A stretch of 64,000 nucleotides of DNA from Amycolatopsis sacchari. Its GTDB lineage: Bacteria > Actinomycetota > Actinomycetes > Mycobacteriales > Pseudonocardiaceae. The notes below the pieces were generated by a model. The model had not been told where the DNA came from and did not search any database. It worked only from the letters and a program-made list of their open reading frames with translations. This document shows, piece by piece, positions 17,818 through 26,706 of this stretch. The number at the start of each line of letters is the position of its first letter. The first letter of the stretch is position 1. Made by a program: the position numbers and the translations under genes. The stretch lies in the NCBI RefSeq assembly GCF_900114035.1, contig NZ_FORP01000011.1:62001-126000 (forward strand), given 5' to 3'.

Positions 17818-19008
17818 TCACCGCCGGCGCCGCCGGAACCGGTCGAGCAGCGTCGCGAGCATGAGCTTGAGCGCGCTGGGCGGCTTGACCGGTCCCTCGG
17901 GCGCCCTGCCCGATGTCGCCGCGGTCGCGACCGCGGCTGCGAACTGCTCGAACATCCGGCGGCTGATGTCCCCAGCCAGCGCGCGGCCGAACTGCGCGAT
18001 CCGGCCCGTCAGGTACACCTTCGCGTCGGCGTGCAGCACCGTGCCGCCCGCCGTGGCTTCGGTGCGCAGCTCGATCGCGGCCTGCGTCTGCGCGCCGCCG
18101 GTGTCGCGGCCCTGCGCCAGCACGCGCAGCCGCCCCGCCGAGCGGTCGTGCTCCAGGATCCGGGCCACACCGTCGAACTTGAGCTTCACCGGCCCGACCG
18201 AAACCTTCGCGCGCCCGGCGTAGGTGTCCGCGCCCAGCTCCTCGGTCAACTCCGCGCCCGGCAGGCAGCTCGCGAGCAGGTGGACGTCGTCGAACACGTC
18301 CCACACCCGGCCGGATTCGACGTCCACTCCGGTCGCTACCTCGACCGCGATCGTGGGTTCTCCGTCCGGAAGCGCGATTTCCGTGGACACCGGCTCCGCC
18401 ACGGCCTCGGTCTCCTGCCGTTCGTCGCCGACCCGGACCGTCGCGCGCCCCGCCAGTGCCCGTGTACCGCAGTTGCCCGGTGCCGGAATGCCTTCCGGGA
18501 ACGACTCCTGCGTCTCACGCACGGCCGTGACGATGTTGCGGTAACCCGTGCAGCGGCAGATCACCCCGGACAGCTCCGCCGGCAGTTCCTCGGGCGTCAC
18601 GTCCGGTTTGCCAGTGAGCAGGTCGTAGGAGCTCATCAGGAAGCCCGGGGTGCAGAACCCGCACTGCAGCGCGTGGTTGCGGCCGAAGGACTCCTGCAGC
18701 GGGTGCAGCTCGTCCGGTTTGCCGAGCCCTTCCACGGTCACGATCTCGGCGCCGTCCAGCTGTACCGCGAACAGCAGGCACGCTCGCGCGGCCTGCCCGT
18801 CCACCAGCACCGTGCACATGCCGCACACGCCGTGCTCGCAGCCGACGTGCGTGCCGGTTAGCCCGAGGTGGTCGCGCAACGCGTCGGACAGCGTGACGCG
18901 GGCCGGCAGCTTCAGCGTCGCCGGGGTGCCGTTGACGGTGAAGGTGACGTCGACGAGTTCCCCCGCTTCCGCACGGACCGGGCGCGGGGTCGGTTCAGCG
19001 GTCGTCAT
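17818..19008 (-). CDS. hmfC: 2Fe-2S subunit of molybdenum hydroxylase fused to CoxG domain
   Basis: A 396-residue fusion. Residues 1-165 form the small subunit of xanthine-dehydrogenase-family enzymes: plant-type cluster CEHGVCGMCTVLVDGQAARAC, then the second cluster CGFCTPGF and CRCTGYRNIV. Residues about 215-375 form a CoxG/SRPBCC domain (VWDVFDDVHLLASCLPGAEL). CoxG is normally a separate membrane-recruiting maturation factor. The reading frame is continuous, so the fusion is real in this assembly. It transfers electrons from the Mo centre of the 20606-23005 protein to the FAD subunit. The proposed reaction is 5-hydroxylation of 2-furoyl-CoA. It overlaps the FAD-subunit gene by 14 bp. Confidence 0.85.
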   Translation of the reverse strand: MTTAEPTPRPVRAEAGELVDVTFTVNGTPATLKLPARVTLSDALRDHLGLTGTHVGCEHGVCGMCTVLVDGQAARACLLFAVQLDGAEIVTVEGLGKPDELHPLQESFGRNHALQCGFCTPGFLMSSYDLLTGKPDVTPEELPAELSGVICRCTGYRNIVTAVRETQESFPEGIPAPGNCGTRALAGRATVRVGDERQETEAVAEPVSTEIALPDGEPTIAVEVATGVDVESGRVWDVFDDVHLLASCLPGAELTEELGADTYAGRAKVSVGPVKLKFDGVARILEHDRSAGRLRVLAQGRDTGGAQTQAAIELRTEATAGGTVLHADAKVYLTGRIAQFGRALAGDISRRMFEQFAAAVATAATSGRAPEGPVKPPSALKLMLATLLDRFRRRRR

Positions 19009-19816
19009 TCCTGGCCTTCCTGGTGGCTCGGTCGATCTCCCGTCGCGCGAGCACGCGGAACAGGCGGCGGCGGTAGTCCCGCGAGGCGTGCGCGTCACCG
19101 TCGGTGTCGACCATCTCGTCGAGCAGTTCGGGCGTGACCTCGTCCAACGCCACGGCACGGGTCACCGGCCGGTCGGAGATGCCGAACCCGGTCAGTGTCA
19201 CGCCCTCGCCGCGGACGTGCACCGCGACCCCGGCGAGCGCGAAATCCCCGTGCCTGCGAGCGATTTCGGCGAACCCGAACCCGTCGCCGGGCAGTGCCGA
19301 CGGGAACCGCACCGCGGTCAGCAGTTCGTCGGGACCGAGCGCGGTCATCATCGCCCCGGCGAAGAACTCGCGGGCCGCGACACGGCGGGTGCCCGAGGGT
19401 CCCGCCAGCGTCAGCGACGCGTCGAGGCAGCAGGCCACCGCGGGCAGTTCCGCGGCCGGGTCGGCGTGCGCGAGGCTGCCGCACACCGTCCCCCGGCTGC
19501 GCAACTCACGGTGGCCCACCCACGGCAGCGCCAGTCCCAGCAACGGCACCTCCGAGCTGACCGGGTCCCGCTCGACGGTGCGCTGCCGGACGGTCGCGCC
19601 CAGCTTGGCGTACCCGTCGCCGCGCTCGATGCGGTCCAGCCCGGGGATCGCGTTGATGTCCACCAGCACGTCGGGCCGGGCCAGCCGCATCGCGAGCACC
19701 GGCACGAGCGACTGGCCGCCCGAGATGACCTTGCCGCCCCCGTCGGAACGGGTCAGCTCGGCCACCGCCTCGTCCACTGTGGAGGGACGGGAGTAGGCGA
19801 ACGGCGCTGCCTTCAA
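18995..19816 (-). CDS. hmfB: FAD subunit of molybdenum hydroxylase
   Basis: A 273-residue medium subunit (CoxM/FAD_binding_5 family). It has the FAD-binding GGKVISGGQSLVPVLAMRL segment and RGTVCGSLAHADPAAELPAV. It passes electrons from the 2Fe-2S subunit to the respiratory acceptor. The start is TTG (19814-19816), chosen because it gives the family-typical N-terminus MKAAPFAYSRPSTVDEAV. It lies between the enoyl-CoA-hydratase-fold gene and the 2Fe-2S gene. Confidence 0.87.
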   Translation of the reverse strand: MKAAPFAYSRPSTVDEAVAELTRSDGGGKVISGGQSLVPVLAMRLARPDVLVDINAIPGLDRIERGDGYAKLGATVRQRTVERDPVSSEVPLLGLALPWVGHRELRSRGTVCGSLAHADPAAELPAVACCLDASLTLAGPSGTRRVAAREFFAGAMMTALGPDELLTAVRFPSALPGDGFGFAEIARRHGDFALAGVAVHVRGEGVTLTGFGISDRPVTRAVALDEVTPELLDEMVDTDGDAHASRDYRRRLFRVLARREIDRATRKARNDDR

Positions 19817-19823
19817 GGGGTGC

Positions 19824-20603
19824 TCACCTGCCCTGGAACTTGGGCGCGCGCTTCTCGGTGAACGCCGCGACGCCCTCGGCGAAGTCCTTGCTGGAGCGCA
19901 GCATCGCGTACGCCTTGCGCTCCAGCTCGATCCCGGAGTACAGCGGCGCGTCCACGCCCTTGTCGAGGACCTCCTTGGCGGTGCGGGCGGCCAGCGGCGA
20001 GTACCCGAGCAGCACCCCGACGATCCGCTCGACCTCGGCGTCCAACGCCTCGCGGTCCGGCAGCACGTTCGCGACCAGCCCCCAGTCCCCGGCCTGCTGG
20101 GCCTTGATCCGGCTCGCGGTCATGATGTGGTACTTCGCGCGGGACAGCCCGATCAGCCGGGCGAGCCGCTGCGTGCCACCGGAACCGGGGATCATGCCCA
20201 GCCGCATCTCCGGCAGCGCGAACTCGCTGCGCTCGGTGCAGACGCGGATGTCCGTGGACAGCGCGAGTTCCAGCCCCACGCCGAAGCAGTAGCCGTCGAC
20301 GGCCGTGATCACCGGCTTCGGGCTGCGCGCCGGGGCGGTGACGTTGTGGCCGAGGTCGGTGAAATCGACCGGGTCGACCTCCATGAAGCCCGCGATGTCG
20401 CCGCCGGAGGAGAAGTGCTCGCCCTCGGCCCGCACCACGACGACCTGGATCTCGTCGTCGGCGTCGATCTCGGCGAAGCGGTCGGCCATCACCTGCCGCG
20501 TCTCCCAGGTGATGATGTTGAACCTGCCGTGGTCGAGCGTCAGGTAGGCGACGCGGCCTTCGTGCCCGCGGTCCAGCCGGATCTCGCCTCCGGTGAGTGC
20601 CAT
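19824..20603 (-). CDS. hmfE: Enoyl-CoA hydratase-fold protein, candidate 2-oxoglutaryl-CoA hydrolase
   Basis: A 259-residue crotonase-fold enzyme. The oxyanion-hole segments SSGGDIAGF and YCFGVGLELALSTD and the catalytic-Glu region LPEMRLGMIPGSGGTQRLARLIG are present. By itself this would be annotated as enoyl-CoA hydratase. Its place between the large and FAD subunits of an acyl-CoA-type hydroxylase, beside an aryl-CoA ligase, matches HmfE, which handles the ring-opened product (2-oxoglutaryl-CoA) in furoate degradation. It does not match hydroxycinnamoyl-CoA hydratase-lyase motifs. The general fold is certain; the reaction is inferred. Confidence 0.8.
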   Translation of the reverse strand: MALTGGEIRLDRGHEGRVAYLTLDHGRFNIITWETRQVMADRFAEIDADDEIQVVVVRAEGEHFSSGGDIAGFMEVDPVDFTDLGHNVTAPARSPKPVITAVDGYCFGVGLELALSTDIRVCTERSEFALPEMRLGMIPGSGGTQRLARLIGLSRAKYHIMTASRIKAQQAGDWGLVANVLPDREALDAEVERIVGVLLGYSPLAARTAKEVLDKGVDAPLYSGIELERKAYAMLRSSKDFAEGVAAFTEKRAPKFQGR

Positions 20604-20605
20604 GC

Positions 20606-23005
20606 TCAGTTCTTCCCTTCCTTGTTCTCCAGCAGCGCGTGCACGACGTCGCCGTGCAGCGGCAGGCTCGTGATCTCGACGCCTTCGGGCGCGAGCGCGT
20701 CGGCGACGGCGTTGGCGATCGCGACGGGCAGGCTCATGCAGCTGCCCTCGCCGCAGCCCTTCGCGCCGAGTTTGGTCAACGGCGACGGGGTTTCCCGGTG
20801 GTCGCTGTCGAGTTCGTAGGTGGTTTCGGCGGACGTCGGGCAGAGGTAGTCCATGAACGTCGCCGTCGGCTGGCCCGCGTCGGTGTAGCGCATCTCCTCC
20901 AGCAGCGCGCCGCCGAGCGCGTGCGCGAGCGCGCCGTGCACCTGGCCCTCCAGCAGGACCGGGTTGAGGATGGTGCCGGCGTCATGCACCGTCACCACGC
21001 GCTCCAGCTTCACCTCCCGCGTGTCGCGGTCGATCCGCACGACCGCCAGCTCCGCGACGAAGCCGTAGCAGAGGCTGGAGTTGATCTGGTCGCTGCGGCT
21101 GGCGGCTTTGGACTCCGGCGGGGTGAAGGCGGCTTCCTCGTACAGGCGCGCCGAAACGCCCTCCGGCAGCGAACCCGGGTCCCAGTGCACGAGCCCGGCC
21201 GCGTGCCGGAACGCCACCGAGCGCTCGGGTTCCGCGCGCACGCGGACCTTGCCCTCGGCCAGTTCGACATCCGCGGCGTCGGCGCCCAGCAGCACCGCCC
21301 CGGCGATCTTGATGGTCCCGGCGAGCCGTTCGCTCGCCTCGACGAGCGCGCTGGTGAGCAGCGGCGCGAACCGGGAGGAGTAGCTGCCGGAACTGATCGT
21401 CCACGGCGTCGTGGCCGTGTCCATCTCCACGACGGGGCGGACGTGCTCGCGCGGCAGCCCGAGCTGGTCCGCGACGATCGCCTGTGCCACGGTCGCGTGC
21501 CCCTGTCCCTGCGGCACGGTGCCGAGCAGCACCGACACCAGCCCGTTGGGGTCCACGCTGATCCGCACGTGCTCGGTGGACCCGGACTTGCCGCGCCCGG
21601 CCGCGCGCTGCTCGGCAGGCGTGGCGAGGCCGACGTAGCCGATGTTGGTCGCCGACGGATCGACGATCGTCGCGATGCCGATGCCGAAGTACTCCCCCGC
21701 CTCGCGCGCGGCCCGCTGCCGCTCACGCAGCGCCGGGTAGTCGGCGTTCTTCAGCAGCAGGTCCACGGCGGCGTGGTAGTCGCCGGAGTCGTAGATGCCG
21801 CCGGTGGGTGTGGGATAGGGGAAATCCGAGCCGCGGACGAAGTTGCGACGGCGCAGCTCCACCGGATCCAGGTGGCACTGCTGCGCGACCTCGTCCATCA
21901 GACGTTCGAGCCCGAAGTACAACTGCTGGCCGCCGAACCCGCGGTTGAGCCCGGTGGGCGTCTTGTTCGTCACCACCGCGCGCGAGCGGATCCGCACCGC
22001 GTCGACGCGGTACGCGCCGGTGATGTTGCCGAAGCAGCGGTACAGCGTGCTCGGCTCGGGCGGCCGCAGGTACGCGCCGACGTTGTCGATCAGGTCGGCC
22101 CGCAGCCCCTGGACGATCCCGTCCTCGGACACCGCGGCCTCGAACCGCATCTTCCGGTCGGACCCCGCGGAACTGCCCAGCAGGTGCTCGACGCGGTCCT
22201 CGGTCCAGCGCACCGGACGCCCGGCATGCTTGCTCGCCAGCGCCATCAACGCGACGTAGGGGTAGATCCCGGCCTTGATGCCGAAGCTTCCGCCGTTGTC
22301 GGCGGGGATGCGCAGCCGGATGCGGGACGCGGGCACGCCGAACGCCCCCGCGAGCACCGCGACCATCGAAAACGGGCCGTGGAAGTTCGCCCACGCCTCG
22401 ATCGACGGCCCGTCGGCCTCGTCCCGCCACTCCGCGACGACCGAGTAGCACTCCATGGGGGTCGAGGAGTAGCGCGGGAAGTCGTACTCCCCCACCACGA
22501 CCCGGTCTGCGCGGGCGAACACCTCGTCCACGTCGCCGAAGTCGAACGTGCGGTCCGTGGCGACGTTGCTCTCGGCGGTGTCGTGCAACCGGGGCGAGTC
22601 TGGCGAGAGGGCGTGCGCGATCTCCACCACGGGCGGCAGCGGCTCGTACTCGACGTCGATCAGCTCGGCGGCGTCCTCGGCGAGGTACCGGTCGGCCGCG
22701 ACGACGACCGCGACCGGTTCGCCGACGAAGCGGGCCTTGTCCACCGCCGTCGGGTAGTACGGCATCGGGGTCTTCACCGCCAGCGGGAACGGTTTCAGCT
22801 CAGCGGCGACCTCCTCCGGGCCGAGCACCGCCGCCACGCCCGGATGGCGGCGGGCCCGGGACAGGTCCACGCTGCGGATGCGCGCGTGGGGATGGGGGCT
22901 GCGGACGATGGCGGCCGTCAGCGTGCCGGCGAACGGGTCGAGGTCGTCGAGGAACCGGCCGCGGCCGGTCAGCAGCGCCGGGTCCTCGATGCGGGCGGTG
23001 GTCAT
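20606..23005 (-). CDS. hmfA: Molybdopterin-binding large subunit, candidate 2-furoyl-CoA dehydrogenase
   Basis: A 799-residue large subunit of the xanthine dehydrogenase/CO dehydrogenase family. The N-terminal ald-xan hammerhead domain (LLTGRGRFLDDLD onward) is followed by Moco domains with GLNRGFGGQQLYFGLERLMDE, TVPQGQGHATVAQ and the catalytic Glu in GAKGCGEGSCMSLPVAIANAV. The active-site loop is not the AYRCSFR of true CO dehydrogenase, so it is another hydroxylase. The combination with an acyl-CoA ligase and a crotonase-fold gene fits 2-furoyl-CoA dehydrogenase (HmfA). Its ATG overlaps the stop of the ligase gene (ATGA). Confidence 0.85.
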   Translation of the reverse strand: MTTARIEDPALLTGRGRFLDDLDPFAGTLTAAIVRSPHPHARIRSVDLSRARRHPGVAAVLGPEEVAAELKPFPLAVKTPMPYYPTAVDKARFVGEPVAVVVAADRYLAEDAAELIDVEYEPLPPVVEIAHALSPDSPRLHDTAESNVATDRTFDFGDVDEVFARADRVVVGEYDFPRYSSTPMECYSVVAEWRDEADGPSIEAWANFHGPFSMVAVLAGAFGVPASRIRLRIPADNGGSFGIKAGIYPYVALMALASKHAGRPVRWTEDRVEHLLGSSAGSDRKMRFEAAVSEDGIVQGLRADLIDNVGAYLRPPEPSTLYRCFGNITGAYRVDAVRIRSRAVVTNKTPTGLNRGFGGQQLYFGLERLMDEVAQQCHLDPVELRRRNFVRGSDFPYPTPTGGIYDSGDYHAAVDLLLKNADYPALRERQRAAREAGEYFGIGIATIVDPSATNIGYVGLATPAEQRAAGRGKSGSTEHVRISVDPNGLVSVLLGTVPQGQGHATVAQAIVADQLGLPREHVRPVVEMDTATTPWTISSGSYSSRFAPLLTSALVEASERLAGTIKIAGAVLLGADAADVELAEGKVRVRAEPERSVAFRHAAGLVHWDPGSLPEGVSARLYEEAAFTPPESKAASRSDQINSSLCYGFVAELAVVRIDRDTREVKLERVVTVHDAGTILNPVLLEGQVHGALAHALGGALLEEMRYTDAGQPTATFMDYLCPTSAETTYELDSDHRETPSPLTKLGAKGCGEGSCMSLPVAIANAVADALAPEGVEITSLPLHGDVVHALLENKEGKN

Positions 23006-24536
23006 GCGTGCTCCTGAAGATCGTGTCGGGCGAGCACCTCGTAGTGCCCGGCGCCCAGTTCGCGGCGGAGGATCTTGCCCACGGCGGACTTGGGGATCTC
23101 GGGCACGGCGATCACGCGCTTCGGCCGCTTCAGTGACGGCAGGCCCGAGCCCTCGCGGGCGAAGCGCCACACCTGCTCGACGGCTTCACCGGGCGCGAAC
23201 CCGTGCTCCGGCACGAAGAATGCGGTGACCGCCTGGCCCCACCGGTCGTCGGAGGTCCCCGCTACCACCACCTCACGCACGGCGGGGCAGCGTGCGAGCG
23301 CGTCCTCGATCTCGTCGGGGTAGATGTTCTCGCCGCCGGAGTTGATCATGTCGTCCACGCGGCCGGCCACCCACAGGTCGCCGTCCTCGTCCGCGGTGGC
23401 GAGGTCACCGGGGAAGTACCAGCCGTCCCGGATGGACTTCGCGTTGGCATCCGGCCGGTTCCAGTAGCCGGAAAACGCTTCCGGGCTGGCCATCGAGACC
23501 GCGAGCTGCCCCTGCTCCCCCGGGCCCACCAGGTCGTCCGGGCCCGCGCCCGGTTCCGGGGCGACGAGCCGGATCCGCGAGAACACGCCCGCCCGGCCCG
23601 CGCTGCCCGGTTTCGCCGCCGCGTTCGGGCCGACGCTGAACGTGTAGATCTCCGTGCTGCCGAAGTGGTTCACGAACTTCCGCGGGCGCAGCGCCTCGGT
23701 CAGCTGCCCGGCGAGTGCGGTGGTCATCGCCGCCCCCGCGTAGGAGATCTTTTCGACCGACTGTGCCTCGGCGAGTCGTCCGGTGCGCAGCAGGGACCAG
23801 AAGATCGTGGGCACGAGGTAGAGGCTGTTGACGCCTTCACGCAGGACCAGCTCCATCGCCTCGTCGGCGTCGAACCGCACCTGCGGCACCCACGTGCTCG
23901 CGGTGACCACGGACGACAGCAGTGTGCGCATGCCCATCGTGTGGAAAAGCGGCATCACACCGAGCGTGGTGTCGAAACAGGACTGTCCCGTCTGGATGAT
24001 GTGGGCGAGCGCGGCGTAGTGCTCGGCGGCGTGCGTCCTGGGCACCCCCTTGGGTTTGCCCGTGGTGCCCGAGGTGTAGAGCATGACGCTGATCGCGTCG
24101 TCGGGTACCGCCACCGCAGGCGCCACGCCACCCCGGCTCGCCTGCGTCTCGATCGCTTCCGCGGAACTGCCGGCCACCGGCGGGATCTGCGCGAGCGCCG
24201 TGCCGACCAGCTCCTCGTGGGGCTCGTCGAAGACCACCAGCGCGGGTGCCGCGTCGGCGATGCAGTACGCCAGTTCGGGCGCGCCGAACCGGAACGACAG
24301 GGGGACCGACACCGCCCCGAGTTTCTGCGCGGCCAGGTGCAGGCTCGCCAGCGGCAGGCCGCCCGCGAGCACGAACACCACGCGGTCGCCGGGACGCACC
24401 CCCAGCTCGCCCAGCGCGCGGGCCAGGCGGCCGGTGTGCTCGTCCCACTCGGCGTAGGTGAGCGGGTGCCGGCCGCCGACGGCGCGGCGCCGGGATAACG
24501 CTCTGCGGTCCAGCGCAGTGCTGTGCCCAGATCCAT
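23002..24536 (-). CDS. hmfD: Aryl/furoyl-CoA synthetase (AMP-forming) with apparent frameshift
   Basis: An adenylate-forming ligase: P-loop-like SVMLYTSGTTGKPKG, FGSTEIYTFSVGPNA (A5), DGWYFPGDLATADEDG (A7), GRVDDMINSGGENIYP and the C-terminal Lys in PKSAVGKILRREL. From 24399 down the frame is intact. The family-typical start MDLGTALRWTAERYPGA lies just upstream at 24536, but in another frame; the frame must change around 24480-24492, within the GC-only run GGCGCCGCGCCGTCGGCGGC, after which GRHPLTYAEWDEHTGRLARA continues in the downstream frame. One base appears to be missing. It is either a sequencing error or a recent null mutation. Expected role: activation of 2-furoate (HmfD) before hydroxylation. 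It is the first gene of the operon. Confidence 0.8.
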
Positions 24537-24584
24537 CACTGCTCTCCGTTGCAACAGTTCGGAAGCGGGACGAAGCCCGCCAGG

Positions 24585-24635
24585 CGATAGTACGATGCGT
24601 ATCGTCTGTTTCAGACTGTCTCGAACGTACGATAG
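24585..24635. promoter_or_regulatory. Candidate PadR operators in divergent promoter
   Basis: The gap between the ligase and padR-type genes holds CGATA-N10-TATCG (24585-24604), the overlapping ACGAT-N4-ATCGT (24592-24605) and another TACGATAG at 24628-24635. The hexamer CGATAG returns as CGATAG-N7-CTATCG between padR and the UbiD gene. The repeated AT-rich hexamer is a likely recognition element for the PadR regulator acting on the ligase operon, its own gene and the decarboxylase gene. Confidence 0.5.
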
Positions 24636-24645
24636 CCTTCGGGGC

Positions 24646-25215
24646 ATGTCAAGCGTGCGTCTCTCGACGACGTCCTACGTCGTGCTCGGCATGATCGCGC
24701 TCCGCGGCCCGTCGACGCCGTATGACCTCAAGCGCGCGGTAGGGCGTTCCGTGGGCTACTTCTGGAGCTTCCCGCACGCGCAGCTGTACTCCGAGCCCAA
24801 ACGGCTGGAGGAGGCCGGGCTGCTCGACCTGCACGAGGAACAGCACGGACGCCGCCGGAAGCTGTACACGATCACCGACAGCGGGCGCGCCGCGCTGCGG
24901 GACTGGCTGCGGGAGCCGGTGCACGCGCACTTCGAACTGCGGGACGTCGCGGAGATCAAGCTGTTCTTCAACGAGCTGGCCGAACCCGTCGACGTCGCCC
25001 GGCTCGCCGCGGGCCAGATCGAGCAGCACGAGCGGCGCATCGCGGAGTACGAGGAGATGCAGCGCCGCTACGGCGACATCGACGACGTGGCCACCCGCAT
25101 GGTCACGCTCGAACTCGGGCTCGGCATGGAACGGGCCGCGCTGGACTTCTGGCGCGGCGTCGCGGCACGGGTCGAACGCGGCGAGTTCCCGGTACCGCGG
25201 GAAAAGGTCCGGTAA
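24646..25215 (+). CDS. PadR-family transcriptional regulator
   Basis: A 189-residue PadR protein: N-terminal winged helix (LSTTSYVVLGMIALRGPSTPYDLKRAV, wing HGRRRKLYTITDSGRAALRDWL) and a C-terminal Vir_act_alpha_C helical dimerisation domain (about 95-180). PadR proteins often control decarboxylation of phenolic acids. Here it lies between a ligase/hydroxylase operon and a UbiD-family decarboxylase, so it probably senses the aromatic or furanic acid substrate. CGATAG-type repeats occur on both sides of it. Confidence 0.88.
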   Translation: MSSVRLSTTSYVVLGMIALRGPSTPYDLKRAVGRSVGYFWSFPHAQLYSEPKRLEEAGLLDLHEEQHGRRRKLYTITDSGRAALRDWLREPVHAHFELRDVAEIKLFFNELAEPVDVARLAAGQIEQHERRIAEYEEMQRRYGDIDDVATRMVTLELGLGMERAALDFWRGVAARVERGEFPVPREKVR

Positions 25216-25225
25216 CGAACCGCCG

Positions 25226-25244
25226 CGATAGTCACCGCCTATCG
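25226..25244. promoter_or_regulatory. Candidate PadR operator upstream of UbiD gene
   Basis: CGATAG-N7-CTATCG is a perfect inverted repeat 11 bp after the padR stop and about 47 bp upstream of the UbiD start. Its arms repeat the hexamer found in the divergent ligase/padR promoter. Confidence 0.5.
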
Positions 25245-25290
25245 TTGCCATCGCGCTTCGCGCATTGCCGCCGGGCCTCGCCGGGCAGCA

Positions 25291-26676
25291 GTGTCGGAGG
25301 GCATGAAACCCGGTGCGGAACTGCGGAACTGGCTCGACGTGCTTCAGGCGAGCGGTAGGCTCGCGCTCGCCGAACCGGAGGTGGCCCTGGAGTTCGGCCT
25401 CGCGGGCGTCGCGAACCGCCTCGACGGCACGCGCGCGACGCTGTTCCCGCGTCCCGGCGGGCACCCGGTGCCGGTCGTGTCGGGGCTGCTGTCCCAGCGG
25501 TCCTGGATGGCCGAGGCGGCGGGCGTGCCCGAAGGCGAGCTGGTGGCGCAGTTCCAGCGTGCCTGCCGGGAACCCGTGCCCTGCCGGAGGGTCGAGGACG
25601 CGCCGTGCCAGGAGGTCGTGCACCGCGACGTCGACCTGGCGGAGCTCCTGCCGTTGCCGACGCACAACGAACACGACCACGGCGCCTACATCACGGCGGG
25701 GCTGCTGATCACGCGGCACCGAGGCAGGCAGAACGTGTCGATCCACCGGTTGCAGGTCAGCGGAGCTGCCCGTCTCGGGGCGCTGCTGCTGCCCCGGCAC
25801 ACCCTCGCGTTCTTCCGGGAGCACGAGGAGTCCGGCGAGGACCTGGCGGTCGCCGTCGTGATCGGCGTGGACCCGCTGACGCTCATGGCTTCGCAGGCGA
25901 TCGTCCCCTTGGGACAGGACGAGCTGGAGATCTCCGGCGCGCTGCGCGGTGAGCCGCTGCCGGTGGTGCGCTGCCTCGACAGCGACATCCTCGTGCCCGC
26001 GCACGCGGAGATCGTCCTGGAGGGCAGGCTGCTGGCCGGGGTGCGCGAGCCCGAGGGTCCGTTCGGGGAATTCCCGCAGTACTACGGGGAACGCGCGGCG
26101 CGGCACGTGATCGAGCTGAGTGCGGTGACGCACCGGCGCGAACCGCTCTACCACACGATCGTCGGTGGCGGGCGGGAACACCTGCTGCTGGGGTGCATCC
26201 CCCGTGAGGGCTCGTTCCTGTCCGAGCTGCGGCGGACGTTCCCGTGTGTCACCGCGGTGCACCTGCCACTCGGAGGCACCTGCCGCTACCACCTGTACGT
26301 GCAGGTGGACCGCCCGGCGCCGGGCGAGGTGAAGAACGTAATCCTCGCGGCGCTGGCCGTGCACTACGACATCAAGCACGTGACCGTCGTGGACACCGAC
26401 GTCGACCTCCACGACCCGGCCGAGGTCGAATGGGCGGTCGCCACCCGCTTCCAGGCGGACCGCGACTTGGTCGTCGTGCCGGGCACGCAGGGGTCGCGGC
26501 TGGACCCGTCGACCGCGGACGGTGTCGGCGCGAAGATGGGCGTCGACGCGACCGTGCCGCACGGGGCGAAACCGGGGCGGTTCACCAGGATCGGCGTGCC
26601 GGGGCAAGACGCACTGGACATCGGAGCGCTGACCCGGCATGCTCCCCCCGACTGGCTGGGGGCGGCCCGCCGCTGA
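25291..26676 (+). CDS. hmfF: UbiD-family decarboxylase, candidate 2,5-furandicarboxylate decarboxylase
   Basis: A 461-residue prenylated-FMN-dependent (de)carboxylase. The metal and cofactor segment around residues 148-156 (NVSIHRLQV) and the catalytic Glu cluster REPEGPFGEFPQYYG (about 252-266) are intact. His297 and Arg305 in REHLLLGCIPR have the same 8-residue spacing as His296 and Arg304, which I recall as the residues binding the second carboxylate in Pelotomaculum HmfF. With the furoyl-CoA genes next door, FDCA to 2-furoate is the best guess. The start is uncertain: GTG at 25291 or ATG at 25303. The cofactor would come from the UbiX gene at 12572-13150. Confidence 0.85.
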   Translation: MSEGMKPGAELRNWLDVLQASGRLALAEPEVALEFGLAGVANRLDGTRATLFPRPGGHPVPVVSGLLSQRSWMAEAAGVPEGELVAQFQRACREPVPCRRVEDAPCQEVVHRDVDLAELLPLPTHNEHDHGAYITAGLLITRHRGRQNVSIHRLQVSGAARLGALLLPRHTLAFFREHEESGEDLAVAVVIGVDPLTLMASQAIVPLGQDELEISGALRGEPLPVVRCLDSDILVPAHAEIVLEGRLLAGVREPEGPFGEFPQYYGERAARHVIELSAVTHRREPLYHTIVGGGREHLLLGCIPREGSFLSELRRTFPCVTAVHLPLGGTCRYHLYVQVDRPAPGEVKNVILAALAVHYDIKHVTVVDTDVDLHDPAEVEWAVATRFQADRDLVVVPGTQGSRLDPSTADGVGAKMGVDATVPHGAKPGRFTRIGVPGQDALDIGALTRHAPPDWLGAARR

Positions 26677-26706
26677 GGCTCGCCCGGAACCTGGGGAGGG
26701 CACGGC

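Noticed and set aside
20606-23005. Carbon monoxide dehydrogenase (CoxL)
   Set aside because: The AYRCSFR active-site loop of true CO dehydrogenase is absent, and the ligase and crotonase-fold partners point to an acyl-CoA substrate.
19824-24536. Feruloyl-CoA synthetase plus hydroxycinnamoyl-CoA hydratase-lyase (vanillin route)
   Set aside because: The crotonase-fold protein lacks the sequence features I associate with the Amycolatopsis hydratase-lyase, and the interleaved Mo-hydroxylase subunits fit the furoyl-CoA route better.
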